Assembly: GCF_029395355.1 (NCBI RefSeq) | Contig: NZ_CP113913.1 | Span: forward strand, 1,240,001 to 1,304,000 | Direction: 5' to 3' | Origin: Bifidobacterium sp. ESL0800 | GTDB taxonomy: Bacteria; Actinomycetota; Actinomycetes; Actinomycetales; Bifidobacteriaceae | DNA length: 64,000 nt | Part shown: positions 34,054-42,434 of the stretch, piece by piece | Layout of the letters: each line of letters begins with the position of its first letter | How positions within the stretch are numbered: position 1 is the stretch's first letter | Made by a program: the position numbers and the translations under genes | The notes under the pieces: generated by a model | Seen by the model: only the letters and a program-made list of their open reading frames with translations | Database searches by the model: none | What the model was told of the DNA's origin: nothing

Positions 34054-35391
34054 TTAGCGTACGCTCTTGATGGACAGGATAAATACCGAGCCAAGAATTG
34101 CCATGCAAATCGAAACCGCGAAGGCGACCGGATAGCCGCCGGTGACCATGACTATCGTAGACGTCAGCACAGGGCCAATCATCTGGCCCAATGTTGTGGC
34201 AAGATTCAAGATACCGAGATCCTTGCCAGCGGTCTCTTTATCTGAAAGAACGTCAACGTTCAGCGCCTGATCAACCGACGAATACACGCCATAGCCCAAA
34301 CCCGCTATTCCTGCGTACAGGTACATGCCCATCGTCGTCGGCATCACCCACGGCATCGCCACGCCAATGGCGAACAACACGGATGCAATGACCACAGGAA
34401 CCTTACGACGGCCCAGGAAATCCGACAACGGACCGGAAACCGCAGGACCGGCCAACGAGACAACCATGGAGATGATAGACATCACCGACATCGTCTCCGC
34501 AGCCTTGGTATTGCTCTGCCCGACGTGATCGGTAATGATATACAGCTGATAAGCCGCAATCATCTGATAGCCCATCAGCATGCAAAGACGACCTGCAAAG
34601 GCCTTGTAGAAATCATGATTGGTCTTAAACCTTGGAGGAGTAAAGGAAACCAAAATGTCTTTGAGCCCGCCGGAAGTCTTGGGGAGGAAGTCCGCAGACT
34701 TCTCTCGCGGCACCAAGACCAGCAAGAGCAAGCCGCTGACAAGCATGAAGGCGCCGGCAGAGATCGAAGAAGCCGTTTGATTATTCATGAGCTTTGTCGC
34801 CAGCAGAGTACCCAAAGGCGCTCCCACAGTCGACCCGGCTCCGTAAAAAGCACTCATCGTTCCACGGATACCCGATGGCACTCGATCGGAAATCATGGCG
34901 ACCACAGGAGCAATCATCATGTTGAGACCAGCCATCGCCAAACCGAAGCACAGCACCATCAGGAAAGCATTTGGCGCCATGCCAGTAAGGAACATAAAAA
35001 TACCGCCGATAAGAGAACCGATCACAATCCAAGGCGTACGACGTCCGAAATGAGATCGAGTCCGATCGGAGAAATTACCGAATATCAGATTCGAAAGCAG
35101 CGAAAACACGGAGGATACCGTGCCGTTGATGGCGATGACCGCTTCCGGGTTCGGAACCATCTGCTTCAGACGCAGCGGGATGATAAAGGCCGATACAGAA
35201 TTGATGCCGATCATCCACAAAATACCAAAGCCAAGGAATGCCGCCCCATAACGAGCTATGGTCACCGCGCCAAACGGCTTTCCTGTTTCCGGAGACAGCG
35301 TCGGATCCTTGTCAGCCGCAGCGATGGCTGCATTGTACTGCTCTAGTCGTGGTGAAGCCGAAGCCACAGTGCTCATGTCTTCCTGGTCCAT
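34054..35391 (-). CDS. MFS transporter, second paralogue, probable glycoside uptake
   Basis: 445 residues with about 12 membrane helices, related to the MFS at 27930-29198 (shared FSDRTRSHFGRRTPWIVIGS signature loop, SVDQALNVDVLSDKETAGKD and DLGILNLATTLGQMIGP). ATG 35391 follows AAAGGGG. It is divergent from the rhamnosidase gene, and a TATCTT-N8-AAGATA palindrome lies in front of each start. Natural reading: it imports the substrate of the GH78 enzyme. This part of the window has a lower GC content than the rest (a spot count gave 32/60 in the GH78 gene against 38/60 in the 44.6-kb region), perhaps a sign of transfer. Confidence 0.86.
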   Translation of the reverse strand: MDQEDMSTVASASPRLEQYNAAIAAADKDPTLSPETGKPFGAVTIARYGAAFLGFGILWMIGINSVSAFIIPLRLKQMVPNPEAVIAINGTVSSVFSLLSNLIFGNFSDRTRSHFGRRTPWIVIGSLIGGIFMFLTGMAPNAFLMVLCFGLAMAGLNMMIAPVVAMISDRVPSGIRGTMSAFYGAGSTVGAPLGTLLATKLMNNQTASSISAGAFMLVSGLLLLVLVPREKSADFLPKTSGGLKDILVSFTPPRFKTNHDFYKAFAGRLCMLMGYQMIAAYQLYIITDHVGQSNTKAAETMSVMSIISMVVSLAGPAVSGPLSDFLGRRKVPVVIASVLFAIGVAMPWVMPTTMGMYLYAGIAGLGYGVYSSVDQALNVDVLSDKETAGKDLGILNLATTLGQMIGPVLTSTIVMVTGGYPVAFAVSICMAILGSVFILSIKSVR

Positions 35392-35443
35392 AGGACCCCT
35401 TTCTCTAACATCTTCCTCGATAGAAGAAAGGAAAAATAATATT

Positions 35444-35573
35444 TATCTTTCCAAACAAAGATAGTATCATAAAATAATCGAACTGCAAACTGTCAACCAA
35501 TAATAACGAACTCATATCAATGATTATTCAATAACAATAAAGTATGCTATATTTATCTTGTCTTTACAAGATA
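35444..35573. promoter_or_regulatory. Divergent promoter with two TATCTT-N8-AAGATA operators
   Basis: Two 20-bp sites share the exact outline TATCTT-N8-AAGATA: 35444-35463 (near the MFS start) and 35554-35573 (near the GH78 start). The second is an 8-bp perfect inverted repeat (TATCTTGT-CTTT-ACAAGATA). The plus-strand -10 (TATATT, around 35548) immediately precedes the second site, placing the repressor over the transcription start. The TetR encoded at 37958-38593 is the likely binder. Confidence 0.75.
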
Positions 35574-35605
35574 CCATTTATCGATATTTCAGCAAAGGAG
35601 CATCG

Positions 35606-37933
35606 ATGGAAAACAACCAAACCCCCAGCACGACCGCTCAAAGCCATTGGATATGGCCTGTCGCGCCAAACGGACAGCCTGATACGGCAGCGGCGAAACA
35701 ACGGGCCGTTTTCGCCAACTTCCGGAAAATACTTCACATCAATACCATTCCGGAACACTTCCAGGTAAGAGTCTGCGCTGACGCCCGTTACAAACTATTC
35801 GTCAACGGAACGTTCATTCAGGCCGGTCCCGCCAAAACAGATTCGAGTAGACGATGCTACGACCTTTGCGACATCGCCGGGGCACTGCATAAAGAGGACA
35901 ACGTCATCGCAGCTACAGTGCTTCATTACCCATCCGATGCCCCTGGCAACAACAGCGTCGTCTCGACCACATGCCCCGGGTTCTGGCTGGAATCCATGGA
36001 TTGCGACACTGTCACAGGCAATCCCACTCTGGCAACCGACGCTTCTTGGCAATCGCGTATCGACACCAATCGAAGAATCGTCAGCGAAAATCCATTCTTT
36101 GCTCCATTACAGATTATGGAGGATTATGCGCCTTCCGTCACCGACAACCACTGGATGACGTCGAACAGTTCCTCTTTCATGGATTGGTCAAACTCATACG
36201 AATATACCGCCGCGCAGCTGCCTTCCATCCTGCGTCCCGATAATCTTCAACCCCGAGCTATCCCGTTCATGCGGGACACTTCACGCTCCTTCCGTTCAGG
36301 TCCGTCGCTTCCGGTCACGCTCGAACCCGGAACCGTCAAGGAATTTGTCGTAGACGCCGGCGAACTCATGACCGGATATCTCACATTGGCTCTAACCGGC
36401 GGAGCAGGCAGTCGCATCGACATCCTCCAATCAGAGGGCTACGTCAAATACGCTCCCGAACATCCTTCAGCATTCGAAGACCAGCCAGTGAAAGGAGACA
36501 GGACCGACAGCGAACACGGGGTTCTTGCCGGCTACACAGACACGTATCACCCCACGGGCCGGGGCACCACAAGCGAACCCGAAATCTACGAGCCCTTCTG
36601 GCTGCGCACGTTCCGCTTCGTCCGCCTGAAGGTCACTGCCGGGAAAAAGCCCGTGACCATTGTGCGGTTTGACTATCGTCAGACGGAATACCCTCTTGAC
36701 GCCACGACAACGGTCAACATTCAAGACAAGACGCTGAACAACATCTGGGATATGTCATTGCGCACACTGCGGCGCTGTATGCACGAAACCTACGAGGACT
36801 GCCCGTTTTACGAGCAATTGCAATACATTATGGATTCTCGTACTGAAATTCTCTACACGTATGCAGTCTCCGCCGACGATCGGCTGGCCAGACAAGCCAT
36901 CGAGGCGTTCTCGAACGCCAAACAAGCCGAGGGACTGCTCAATGCCAGCTGGCCGAATAACACGAGAAACGTCATTCCCGGGTATTCCCTTTATTTCGTG
37001 GGCATACTCTACGACCACATGATGTACTTTGACGACACGGAACTTCTGAAGAAGCATATGCCCCTTGTGGACGACATTCTCGGTTACTTCCATGACCACT
37101 TGACCAAAGACGGCATTGTAGGTAAAGTCGGCGGCATAGACGCCCCGGATCCTTGTTGGTCGTTCATCGACTGGACACCGGAGTGGAACAAGACAAGAGG
37201 CGTTCCTACGGCGATCCTCGATGGTCCGTTGACCATGGAAAGCCTGCTCTATATCATGGCGCTGCAATATGCATCGAAGATATACAAGCATCTTGGCGAT
37301 CAAGGCAAGGCGGAGACGTGTGCCAGAGAAGCAAGCGACATACAAAAGGCCGTCAATCTCCTCTGCCGCGATGCCCATGGAATGTATACAGATGGACCCT
37401 CCTGCTCCGACATCAGTCAGCATTGCCAGGTATTCGCCGCATTGACGCATACCAGCGATATCGAGCAATCCCGGAAAAACGTCATGACGACACTTGAGGA
37501 CCCGAAACACTATGCGCAATGTTCGATCGCGATGGCATATTATCTCTTCCGGGCTTTGGAGGAACTTGACCTTTACGACGAAACATCAACATTATGGACT
37601 CCGTGGCAGAAGATGCTCAGCAACCATATGACGACCTGCGCGGAAGACGACCTCAAACAGCGCAGCGACTGCCATGCCTGGGGTGCGTTGGCCCTCTACG
37701 AATTACCGTCAGCAATACTGGGCGTCAAACCAAGTTCACCGGGGTATCGAAGCGCGAGGATTTCCCCCCATGCGGCCGGGCTCGAAAAAGCCTCCGGCTC
37801 AGTCGCCACCCCGCACGGTCCCATACAAGTATCTTGGAAGAAGGACAACGGACAGGGGCAGTCAGACATGTCGATTTCCTTCAACGCACCCAGCGACATT
37901 GAGGTTGAAGTCATCAAGCCGCATAAACAATAG
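35606..37933 (+). CDS. GH78 alpha-L-rhamnosidase
   Basis: 775 residues. The central (alpha/alpha)6 barrel has HETYEDCPFYEQLQYIMDSR at about 392-411, where conserved acidic residues of the family lie, and CWSFIDWTPEW near 520; SDCHAWGALALYELPS marks the end of the barrel. The N-terminal part is beta-sandwich (YKLFVNGTFIQAGP), and a C-terminal beta domain follows. No signal peptide, so it acts inside the cell. ATG 35606, preceded by AAAGGAG, replaces a longer frame that would start within the operator. It is divergent from the MFS and convergent with the TetR gene. The rhamnosyl linkage specificity cannot be read from sequence. Confidence 0.9.
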   Translation: MENNQTPSTTAQSHWIWPVAPNGQPDTAAAKQRAVFANFRKILHINTIPEHFQVRVCADARYKLFVNGTFIQAGPAKTDSSRRCYDLCDIAGALHKEDNVIAATVLHYPSDAPGNNSVVSTTCPGFWLESMDCDTVTGNPTLATDASWQSRIDTNRRIVSENPFFAPLQIMEDYAPSVTDNHWMTSNSSSFMDWSNSYEYTAAQLPSILRPDNLQPRAIPFMRDTSRSFRSGPSLPVTLEPGTVKEFVVDAGELMTGYLTLALTGGAGSRIDILQSEGYVKYAPEHPSAFEDQPVKGDRTDSEHGVLAGYTDTYHPTGRGTTSEPEIYEPFWLRTFRFVRLKVTAGKKPVTIVRFDYRQTEYPLDATTTVNIQDKTLNNIWDMSLRTLRRCMHETYEDCPFYEQLQYIMDSRTEILYTYAVSADDRLARQAIEAFSNAKQAEGLLNASWPNNTRNVIPGYSLYFVGILYDHMMYFDDTELLKKHMPLVDDILGYFHDHLTKDGIVGKVGGIDAPDPCWSFIDWTPEWNKTRGVPTAILDGPLTMESLLYIMALQYASKIYKHLGDQGKAETCAREASDIQKAVNLLCRDAHGMYTDGPSCSDISQHCQVFAALTHTSDIEQSRKNVMTTLEDPKHYAQCSIAMAYYLFRALEELDLYDETSTLWTPWQKMLSNHMTTCAEDDLKQRSDCHAWGALALYELPSAILGVKPSSPGYRSARISPHAAGLEKASGSVATPHGPIQVSWKKDNGQGQSDMSISFNAPSDIEVEVIKPHKQ

Positions 37934-37957
37934 ATTGCCGTCGATTATGGTATTTGC

Positions 37958-38593
37958 TCATAACGATCGATAACCATCCCAGATCGGGGAGGGAAACAGC
38001 AAGGACTCGATATCAAGCCATTCGGTCAGCATATCGATCGGAGGTTTACGCAGCCACCGCAGTTGTATACCGTCCAAAAACTCCATACATCTGCGCACAG
38101 AAGGCCGCATGTTGTTCCACTCCCCTATCTCGGGCGGTATCTTCCATATGAATTCCGAATAGTGCTCCCAAATCTGCTGTGGCCGATTCGTGAAAAGCTT
38201 ATGCAGAGGATGATTGGGATTGGCCGCTTCGGTCGACAGAACATTGTAGAGCTGCACAAGGGATTTACGCTGGGCATTATATCCGACCAAATAACGCATA
38301 TATGCCGGGAACAGCAAGTTATTGCTATCGCTTCCCGGCAATCCCGACTGTATGAATTCTTCAGGAGTGCCCGCATTGTCGTATATTTGCGTGATAACAG
38401 AAGAAAGCAGACTTTCCTTATTCTTCACATAATGCATCAAGCCGGGCTGACTCATACCTATCGCATCGGCGATATCAGTCAGCGTAAAGCCGTTGTATCC
38501 CCGTTCACTCATCAACCGCGTAGTTGCATCGATAATTTCTTTTCTACGTTGTTCCGGAGATTTACGTATCCGCTTCCCCTTTGAGTTAGCCAT
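37958..38593 (-). CDS. TetR family regulator of the rhamnosidase set
   Basis: 211 residues. Helix-turn-helix domain at about 15-65 (EIIDATTRLMSERGYNGFTL, then TDIADAIGMSQPGLMHYVKNK). The C-terminal effector domain resembles that of the TetR at 29370 (DGIQLRWLR; terminal PxxWxGYR). ATG 38593 has no clear Shine-Dalgarno sequence, and it lies 70 bp behind the GH42 gene on the same strand, so the two could be co-transcribed. It probably represses the MFS/GH78 divergent promoter through TATCTT-N8-AAGATA. Confidence 0.87.
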   Translation of the reverse strand: MANSKGKRIRKSPEQRRKEIIDATTRLMSERGYNGFTLTDIADAIGMSQPGLMHYVKNKESLLSSVITQIYDNAGTPEEFIQSGLPGSDSNNLLFPAYMRYLVGYNAQRKSLVQLYNVLSTEAANPNHPLHKLFTNRPQQIWEHYSEFIWKIPPEIGEWNNMRPSVRRCMEFLDGIQLRWLRKPPIDMLTEWLDIESLLFPSPIWDGYRSL

Positions 38594-38663
38594 AATTGCC
38601 AGTATAACTTACCACATCAAACAAACCATCGAATCGACCGGCACCGATCCCATCGGCCGGATA

Positions 38664-40877
38664 TCAGCGTGCCCCCTTTTGGACGACGGCAACGGCCAGA
38701 TTCCAAGGCCCAATCGTCAACTCGTCTCCGGCTTCAATGCAAGTTCCGGACGCCGGACCGGACGCGTGATCCACAATCGCCGATCCGTTGGAAGCGACCT
38801 TGATGCCTCCTACGACCACCTTGCCTGATATTGGCGAGGCGAAGGACACCGGATCAGGTGAATAGTTCAGAAAATAAACGATGCGTTCACCGTTCTGATT
38901 AAACCCGACACGCACTGTTACCTGCCCGGCCAAGCTGACGCCCAACGACCTGACGCCTGCAGCATTGGCAGCATCGCGAACCACAGCACGCATTGCGTCA
39001 GCATCAAGAACAGTACCGACCCACTGCGCCCAGCCGAAGCCAAAGACATGGCGGGTGATCGCAGCGTAGACTCCCCAAGCCGGATGGTCATAAGCAGCCA
39101 AAACCTGCGTGCCGTTGCCATTCGGTTTCAGCAGCTCAATCAACGCCTTGGCCTTGGTTTCCGGTTGCGTCACTCTTTTCGTCTCGGTCTCAGCTTCGGC
39201 TTGGCTTCGAGCCTTTGGTACGGCAAGAGCAGCTCCGTAGTCTTTTGCCGCAGGCACGACACCGACATCATTCGGCCGCGTGAACTGGTTGTAGCTCATG
39301 CCAAACACGTCGGTCAGCCCATGCGGAGCCCGGTCGTGCCAGACCGTCACATCATCGTCGGCGACAAACGAACGCAGCGAGGAGAGCAGGTGGCCGCCAG
39401 CTTTGACGTAGGCGCGCAACGTATCGACAGTACTTTGCGGAGCGCAATACAGCGCCGGCGTCAACACGAGTCTATATTGGTTCAGAGTCGCAACATCGAC
39501 GTCTGCTGGCACGAAATCGGTTTCTATATTCAACTCGAACAACGCATCGTAATACATTCGAACGATGTCGTTATAACGCAGCCCGCCGTCAGTCGGGAAT
39601 CCGGTTTCCAGCGTGAACCAGTCAAGTGCGCCCAGCGCCTCGTTGGACACCATGATGGCAACCTGGTTGCGCTTGCGCAAATGCTTTAAGCAACTCTGCA
39701 CCTCAGGCCGGGCGATTTCCTGCCCAAAAACACCGGCTTCCTCATACGTCGGATTTGGCTCAAAGTCGTGGCTCAACAGACCCTTCCAGTAAGTCTCGAA
39801 AGAATTGTGGATAGAATGCCAATGCCAGTACATCACGCTGTCCGCACCGCTGGCCAGGTGGCTGTAGGCCTGCAAACGAAGCTGACCGGGATAGGGCAAC
39901 CAACCATGCTGGCCTTGCGCCTCGGTTTCGAGCACAAGATAGTTCTGTCCGCCTTTGACCGAACGGGCCATATCGCCACCGAACGCGATCTGCTTGCCGG
40001 TAAGCTCGTCCTCGCTGGGATGGTAGATATCGACACCCACGATATCCAACGCCTTGGCCGCCTCGAAATGGCTGACCGCCGGTTGCACGCCGAAGGAATA
40101 GCCGCGCCATTCATAATCGAAATTATGGGTGACGAACTGGTCGCCCCTGGCGTATTCGCGTACGATACCGGCCTGCCAAGCCAGGTACTGCGCTACTTGC
40201 GAACGCCTGAACCTGTCGAATTGCGCGCGCAACGACTCGTTGATGGCTCCGGTTACGTCGGGAAAATCCTCCCAAGCATTGATGCGGTTCGACCAATAGT
40301 CAAGTCCGAACGCGGCATTGAGCACATCCAGATCGTCATGGAACCGCTCGCGAAGATATTTGACAAACAACATCTGCATATCGGGCGAGACGCAGTCATA
40401 GTATTTCGTCTCGTTATCGACCTGATAGCCGATGACCGCGGGATTCTGGGCGACATGAGCGATCAGTCTTCTGATGACACGTTCGGCATAGTACCGGTAC
40501 GAAGGATTGACGATATCCATAATCTGCCGGGCGCCATATTTGCCGGGACCCTCCGGGGTCACCGCAAGCACGTCGGGATGCATGCGCACCAGCCACGTCG
40601 GCACGGCGTAGGTCGGCGTGCCGATAATCACAGAAATGCCATGCCGCTCAGCCGTGTCGAGTACACGGTCGATATGGGAGAAATCGAAGACACCCGGTTG
40701 AGGCTCGCACGTGCTCCACGTCGATTCGGCGATGCGGATGGTATCGATGCCGATATGCCGCATCATCTCCATATCCTTGTCAACCCGGTCAAGCCCACGC
40801 GGCACATACTCGTCGTAATACGCCGCACCGAAAAGAATCCTGTCCGGCAACTTTGCCAATCGATCTGTTCCGTTCAT
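38664..40877 (-). CDS. GH42 beta-galactosidase
   Basis: 737 residues. Domain A is the TIM barrel from residue 12 (PDRILFGAAYYDEYVP). The acid/base is Glu156 in GYQVDNETK and the candidate nucleophile Glu317 in NYLVLETEAQ. Residues 400-610 fit the trimerisation/Rossmann-like domain and the C-terminus is a small beta domain. No signal peptide. There is a local Glu/Lys/Thr-rich repeat (QAEAETETKRVTQPETK) near residue 570. Start ATG 40877. GH42 enzymes of bifidobacteria cut galactosides from plant or host oligosaccharides; no natural substrate can be chosen here, although the TetR gene behind it ties it to the rhamnosidase set. Confidence 0.9.
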   Translation of the reverse strand: MNGTDRLAKLPDRILFGAAYYDEYVPRGLDRVDKDMEMMRHIGIDTIRIAESTWSTCEPQPGVFDFSHIDRVLDTAERHGISVIIGTPTYAVPTWLVRMHPDVLAVTPEGPGKYGARQIMDIVNPSYRYYAERVIRRLIAHVAQNPAVIGYQVDNETKYYDCVSPDMQMLFVKYLRERFHDDLDVLNAAFGLDYWSNRINAWEDFPDVTGAINESLRAQFDRFRRSQVAQYLAWQAGIVREYARGDQFVTHNFDYEWRGYSFGVQPAVSHFEAAKALDIVGVDIYHPSEDELTGKQIAFGGDMARSVKGGQNYLVLETEAQGQHGWLPYPGQLRLQAYSHLASGADSVMYWHWHSIHNSFETYWKGLLSHDFEPNPTYEEAGVFGQEIARPEVQSCLKHLRKRNQVAIMVSNEALGALDWFTLETGFPTDGGLRYNDIVRMYYDALFELNIETDFVPADVDVATLNQYRLVLTPALYCAPQSTVDTLRAYVKAGGHLLSSLRSFVADDDVTVWHDRAPHGLTDVFGMSYNQFTRPNDVGVVPAAKDYGAALAVPKARSQAEAETETKRVTQPETKAKALIELLKPNGNGTQVLAAYDHPAWGVYAAITRHVFGFGWAQWVGTVLDADAMRAVVRDAANAAGVRSLGVSLAGQVTVRVGFNQNGERIVYFLNYSPDPVSFASPISGKVVVGGIKVASNGSAIVDHASGPASGTCIEAGDELTIGPWNLAVAVVQKGAR

Positions 40878-41078
40878 ATCTGCCTACGCAATCTTCTGTA
40901 CTGTCGTCCTTGACTTTCAAGTCGACTCCGACCTCACTACCGGTGATATCCATCATGCATCACCATGGCTACGAAACTATACCATCGTGTTTCGTCCCGT
41001 GCCGTCGAGTCAACGTCGAAATCAATCCGCCATGCTTAGAATGGGAATATCGAAATCGGTGAGATAAAGGAGCAGAAC
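40878..41078. promoter_or_regulatory. Divergent promoter region of GH42 and the OYE gene
   Basis: 201 bp with two short inverted repeats: GACTTTCAAGTC near 40914-40925 and GGTGAT-N11-ATCACC at 40942-40964. They could be operators for either gene. I recognise no matching regulator. Confidence 0.4.
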
Positions 41079-42206
41079 ATGACCACAGACCATCGCAGCA
41101 CGCTGTTTTCACCATTGACCATTCCCACGCCGGACGGGACGGGGCTCGCGCTGCGCAACCGCACCATCCTCTCCCCCATGTGCCAATATGCCGTCGAGAA
41201 GATGGACGGGGTCGCCACCGACTGGCACCTGCAGCATTACGGGTCCATCGCCGCCGGCGGGTTCGGGCTGCTCACCATCGAGTCGACCGGGGTTGATCCG
41301 GTCGGCCGAATTTCACCGCGAGACCTCGGCATATACAGCGACGAACAGGAGGCCGCTCACCGGCACCTGGTCTCCTTCATCCACTCGCAAGGCGCGGCTG
41401 CAGCCGTACAGCTCAACCACGCGGGTGGCCGCGCCTCAGGCAAGCCTTGGCTTCCCGGCATGCACGGCGGTTCGGCACCGATCGAGGACGGTGGATGGCA
41501 GACGGTGGGGATGACCGACCAATCCATCGCCAAAGGCTATCGTCCGACGACGAAACTGGACAAAGCCGGCATCGAACAGATCGTCTCGGATTTTGCCGCG
41601 GCCGCACGCCGCGCCGACGCCGCCGGCTACGACGTCATTCAGATCCATGCCGCACACGGCTATCTGCTTCATCAGTCGCTTTCTCCGCTGACCAACACCC
41701 GCGACGACAAATACGGCGGCACCGAGGAGAACCGATTCCGGCTCACGCGCGAGGTCGTGGACGCGGTACGCGAGGTGTGGCCGAAAACCAAGCCGCTCGG
41801 CATCCGCATCTCCGCCACCGACTGGGTCGAAGGCGGGCTTGATGTGGAGGCCACGTCGCGTCTGATGCGCGATCTGGTCAAAAACCACGGCATCACCTGG
41901 GTCGATGTGTCCTCCGGCGGGCTGGTCAACACACCACTGCAGCCTTCCGGCCCCGGATTCCATGCGGTGTTGGGAGCACAGATCAAGCGCGCCTTGGCCG
42001 ACACCGACGCGGTCGTCAGCGTGGTCGGCGGCATTTGTAGCCCGGAACAGGCCGAGACGATGCTGCGCACCCGCCAGGTCGATGCCGTCTCGATCGGACG
42101 CGCCGCGATGCGCAACCCGCACTGGCCCGCGATGGCCGCCGCGCGTCTGGGCGTGCCGCGCGAAGCCATCCCCGCCGCTGCGCAATACTGGCGTGCCGAA
42201 TGGTGA
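41079..42206 (+). CDS. NADH:flavin oxidoreductase, old yellow enzyme family (YqjM-like)
   Basis: 375 residues. An FMN-dependent ene-reductase acting on alpha,beta-unsaturated carbonyls. Family marks: LRNRTILSPMCQY at the N-terminus (a Cys near the flavin as in YqjM-type enzymes), QLNHAGGRA, IQIHAAHGYLLHQSLSPLTN (His-Ala-Ala-His, substrate-binding), RTREVV-like LTREVVDAVREVW, and a C-terminal flavin phosphate site. ATG 41079 follows AAAGGAG. Monocistronic, with a strong bidirectional hairpin after it. Physiological role unknown; it may detoxify or reduce plant enones. Confidence 0.92.
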   Translation: MTTDHRSTLFSPLTIPTPDGTGLALRNRTILSPMCQYAVEKMDGVATDWHLQHYGSIAAGGFGLLTIESTGVDPVGRISPRDLGIYSDEQEAAHRHLVSFIHSQGAAAAVQLNHAGGRASGKPWLPGMHGGSAPIEDGGWQTVGMTDQSIAKGYRPTTKLDKAGIEQIVSDFAAAARRADAAGYDVIQIHAAHGYLLHQSLSPLTNTRDDKYGGTEENRFRLTREVVDAVREVWPKTKPLGIRISATDWVEGGLDVEATSRLMRDLVKNHGITWVDVSSGGLVNTPLQPSGPGFHAVLGAQIKRALADTDAVVSVVGGICSPEQAETMLRTRQVDAVSIGRAAMRNPHWPAMAAARLGVPREAIPAAAQYWRAEW

Positions 42207-42352
42207 GACTTGGCGGCTGAGCAGTAAAACTCAGTGCGCCGAGTGGGGCTACTGATTTGGGTATTGAGCCCTCGTGCTCTTTCATTTCATCTATCGCATC
42301 TTTTATGGACCGATGGCATAAACCGGTATCATGGCCTCTCGGCCAACAACGG

Positions 42353-42390
42353 AAGCCGGGCGATACCCGCCAACAGGTATCGCCCGGCTT
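42353..42390. terminator. Perfect 15-bp hairpin, bidirectional terminator
   Basis: AAGCCGGGCGATACC (42353-42367) pairs perfectly with GGTATCGCCCGGCTT (42376-42390), 8-nt loop. It lies between convergent genes (OYE ends 42206; the next ends 42435) and is followed by TTC on each side. Confidence 0.8.
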
Positions 42391-42434
42391 TCAGATTGTT
42401 GATACGGCTTCAATCAACGACTATCGACGACCGT

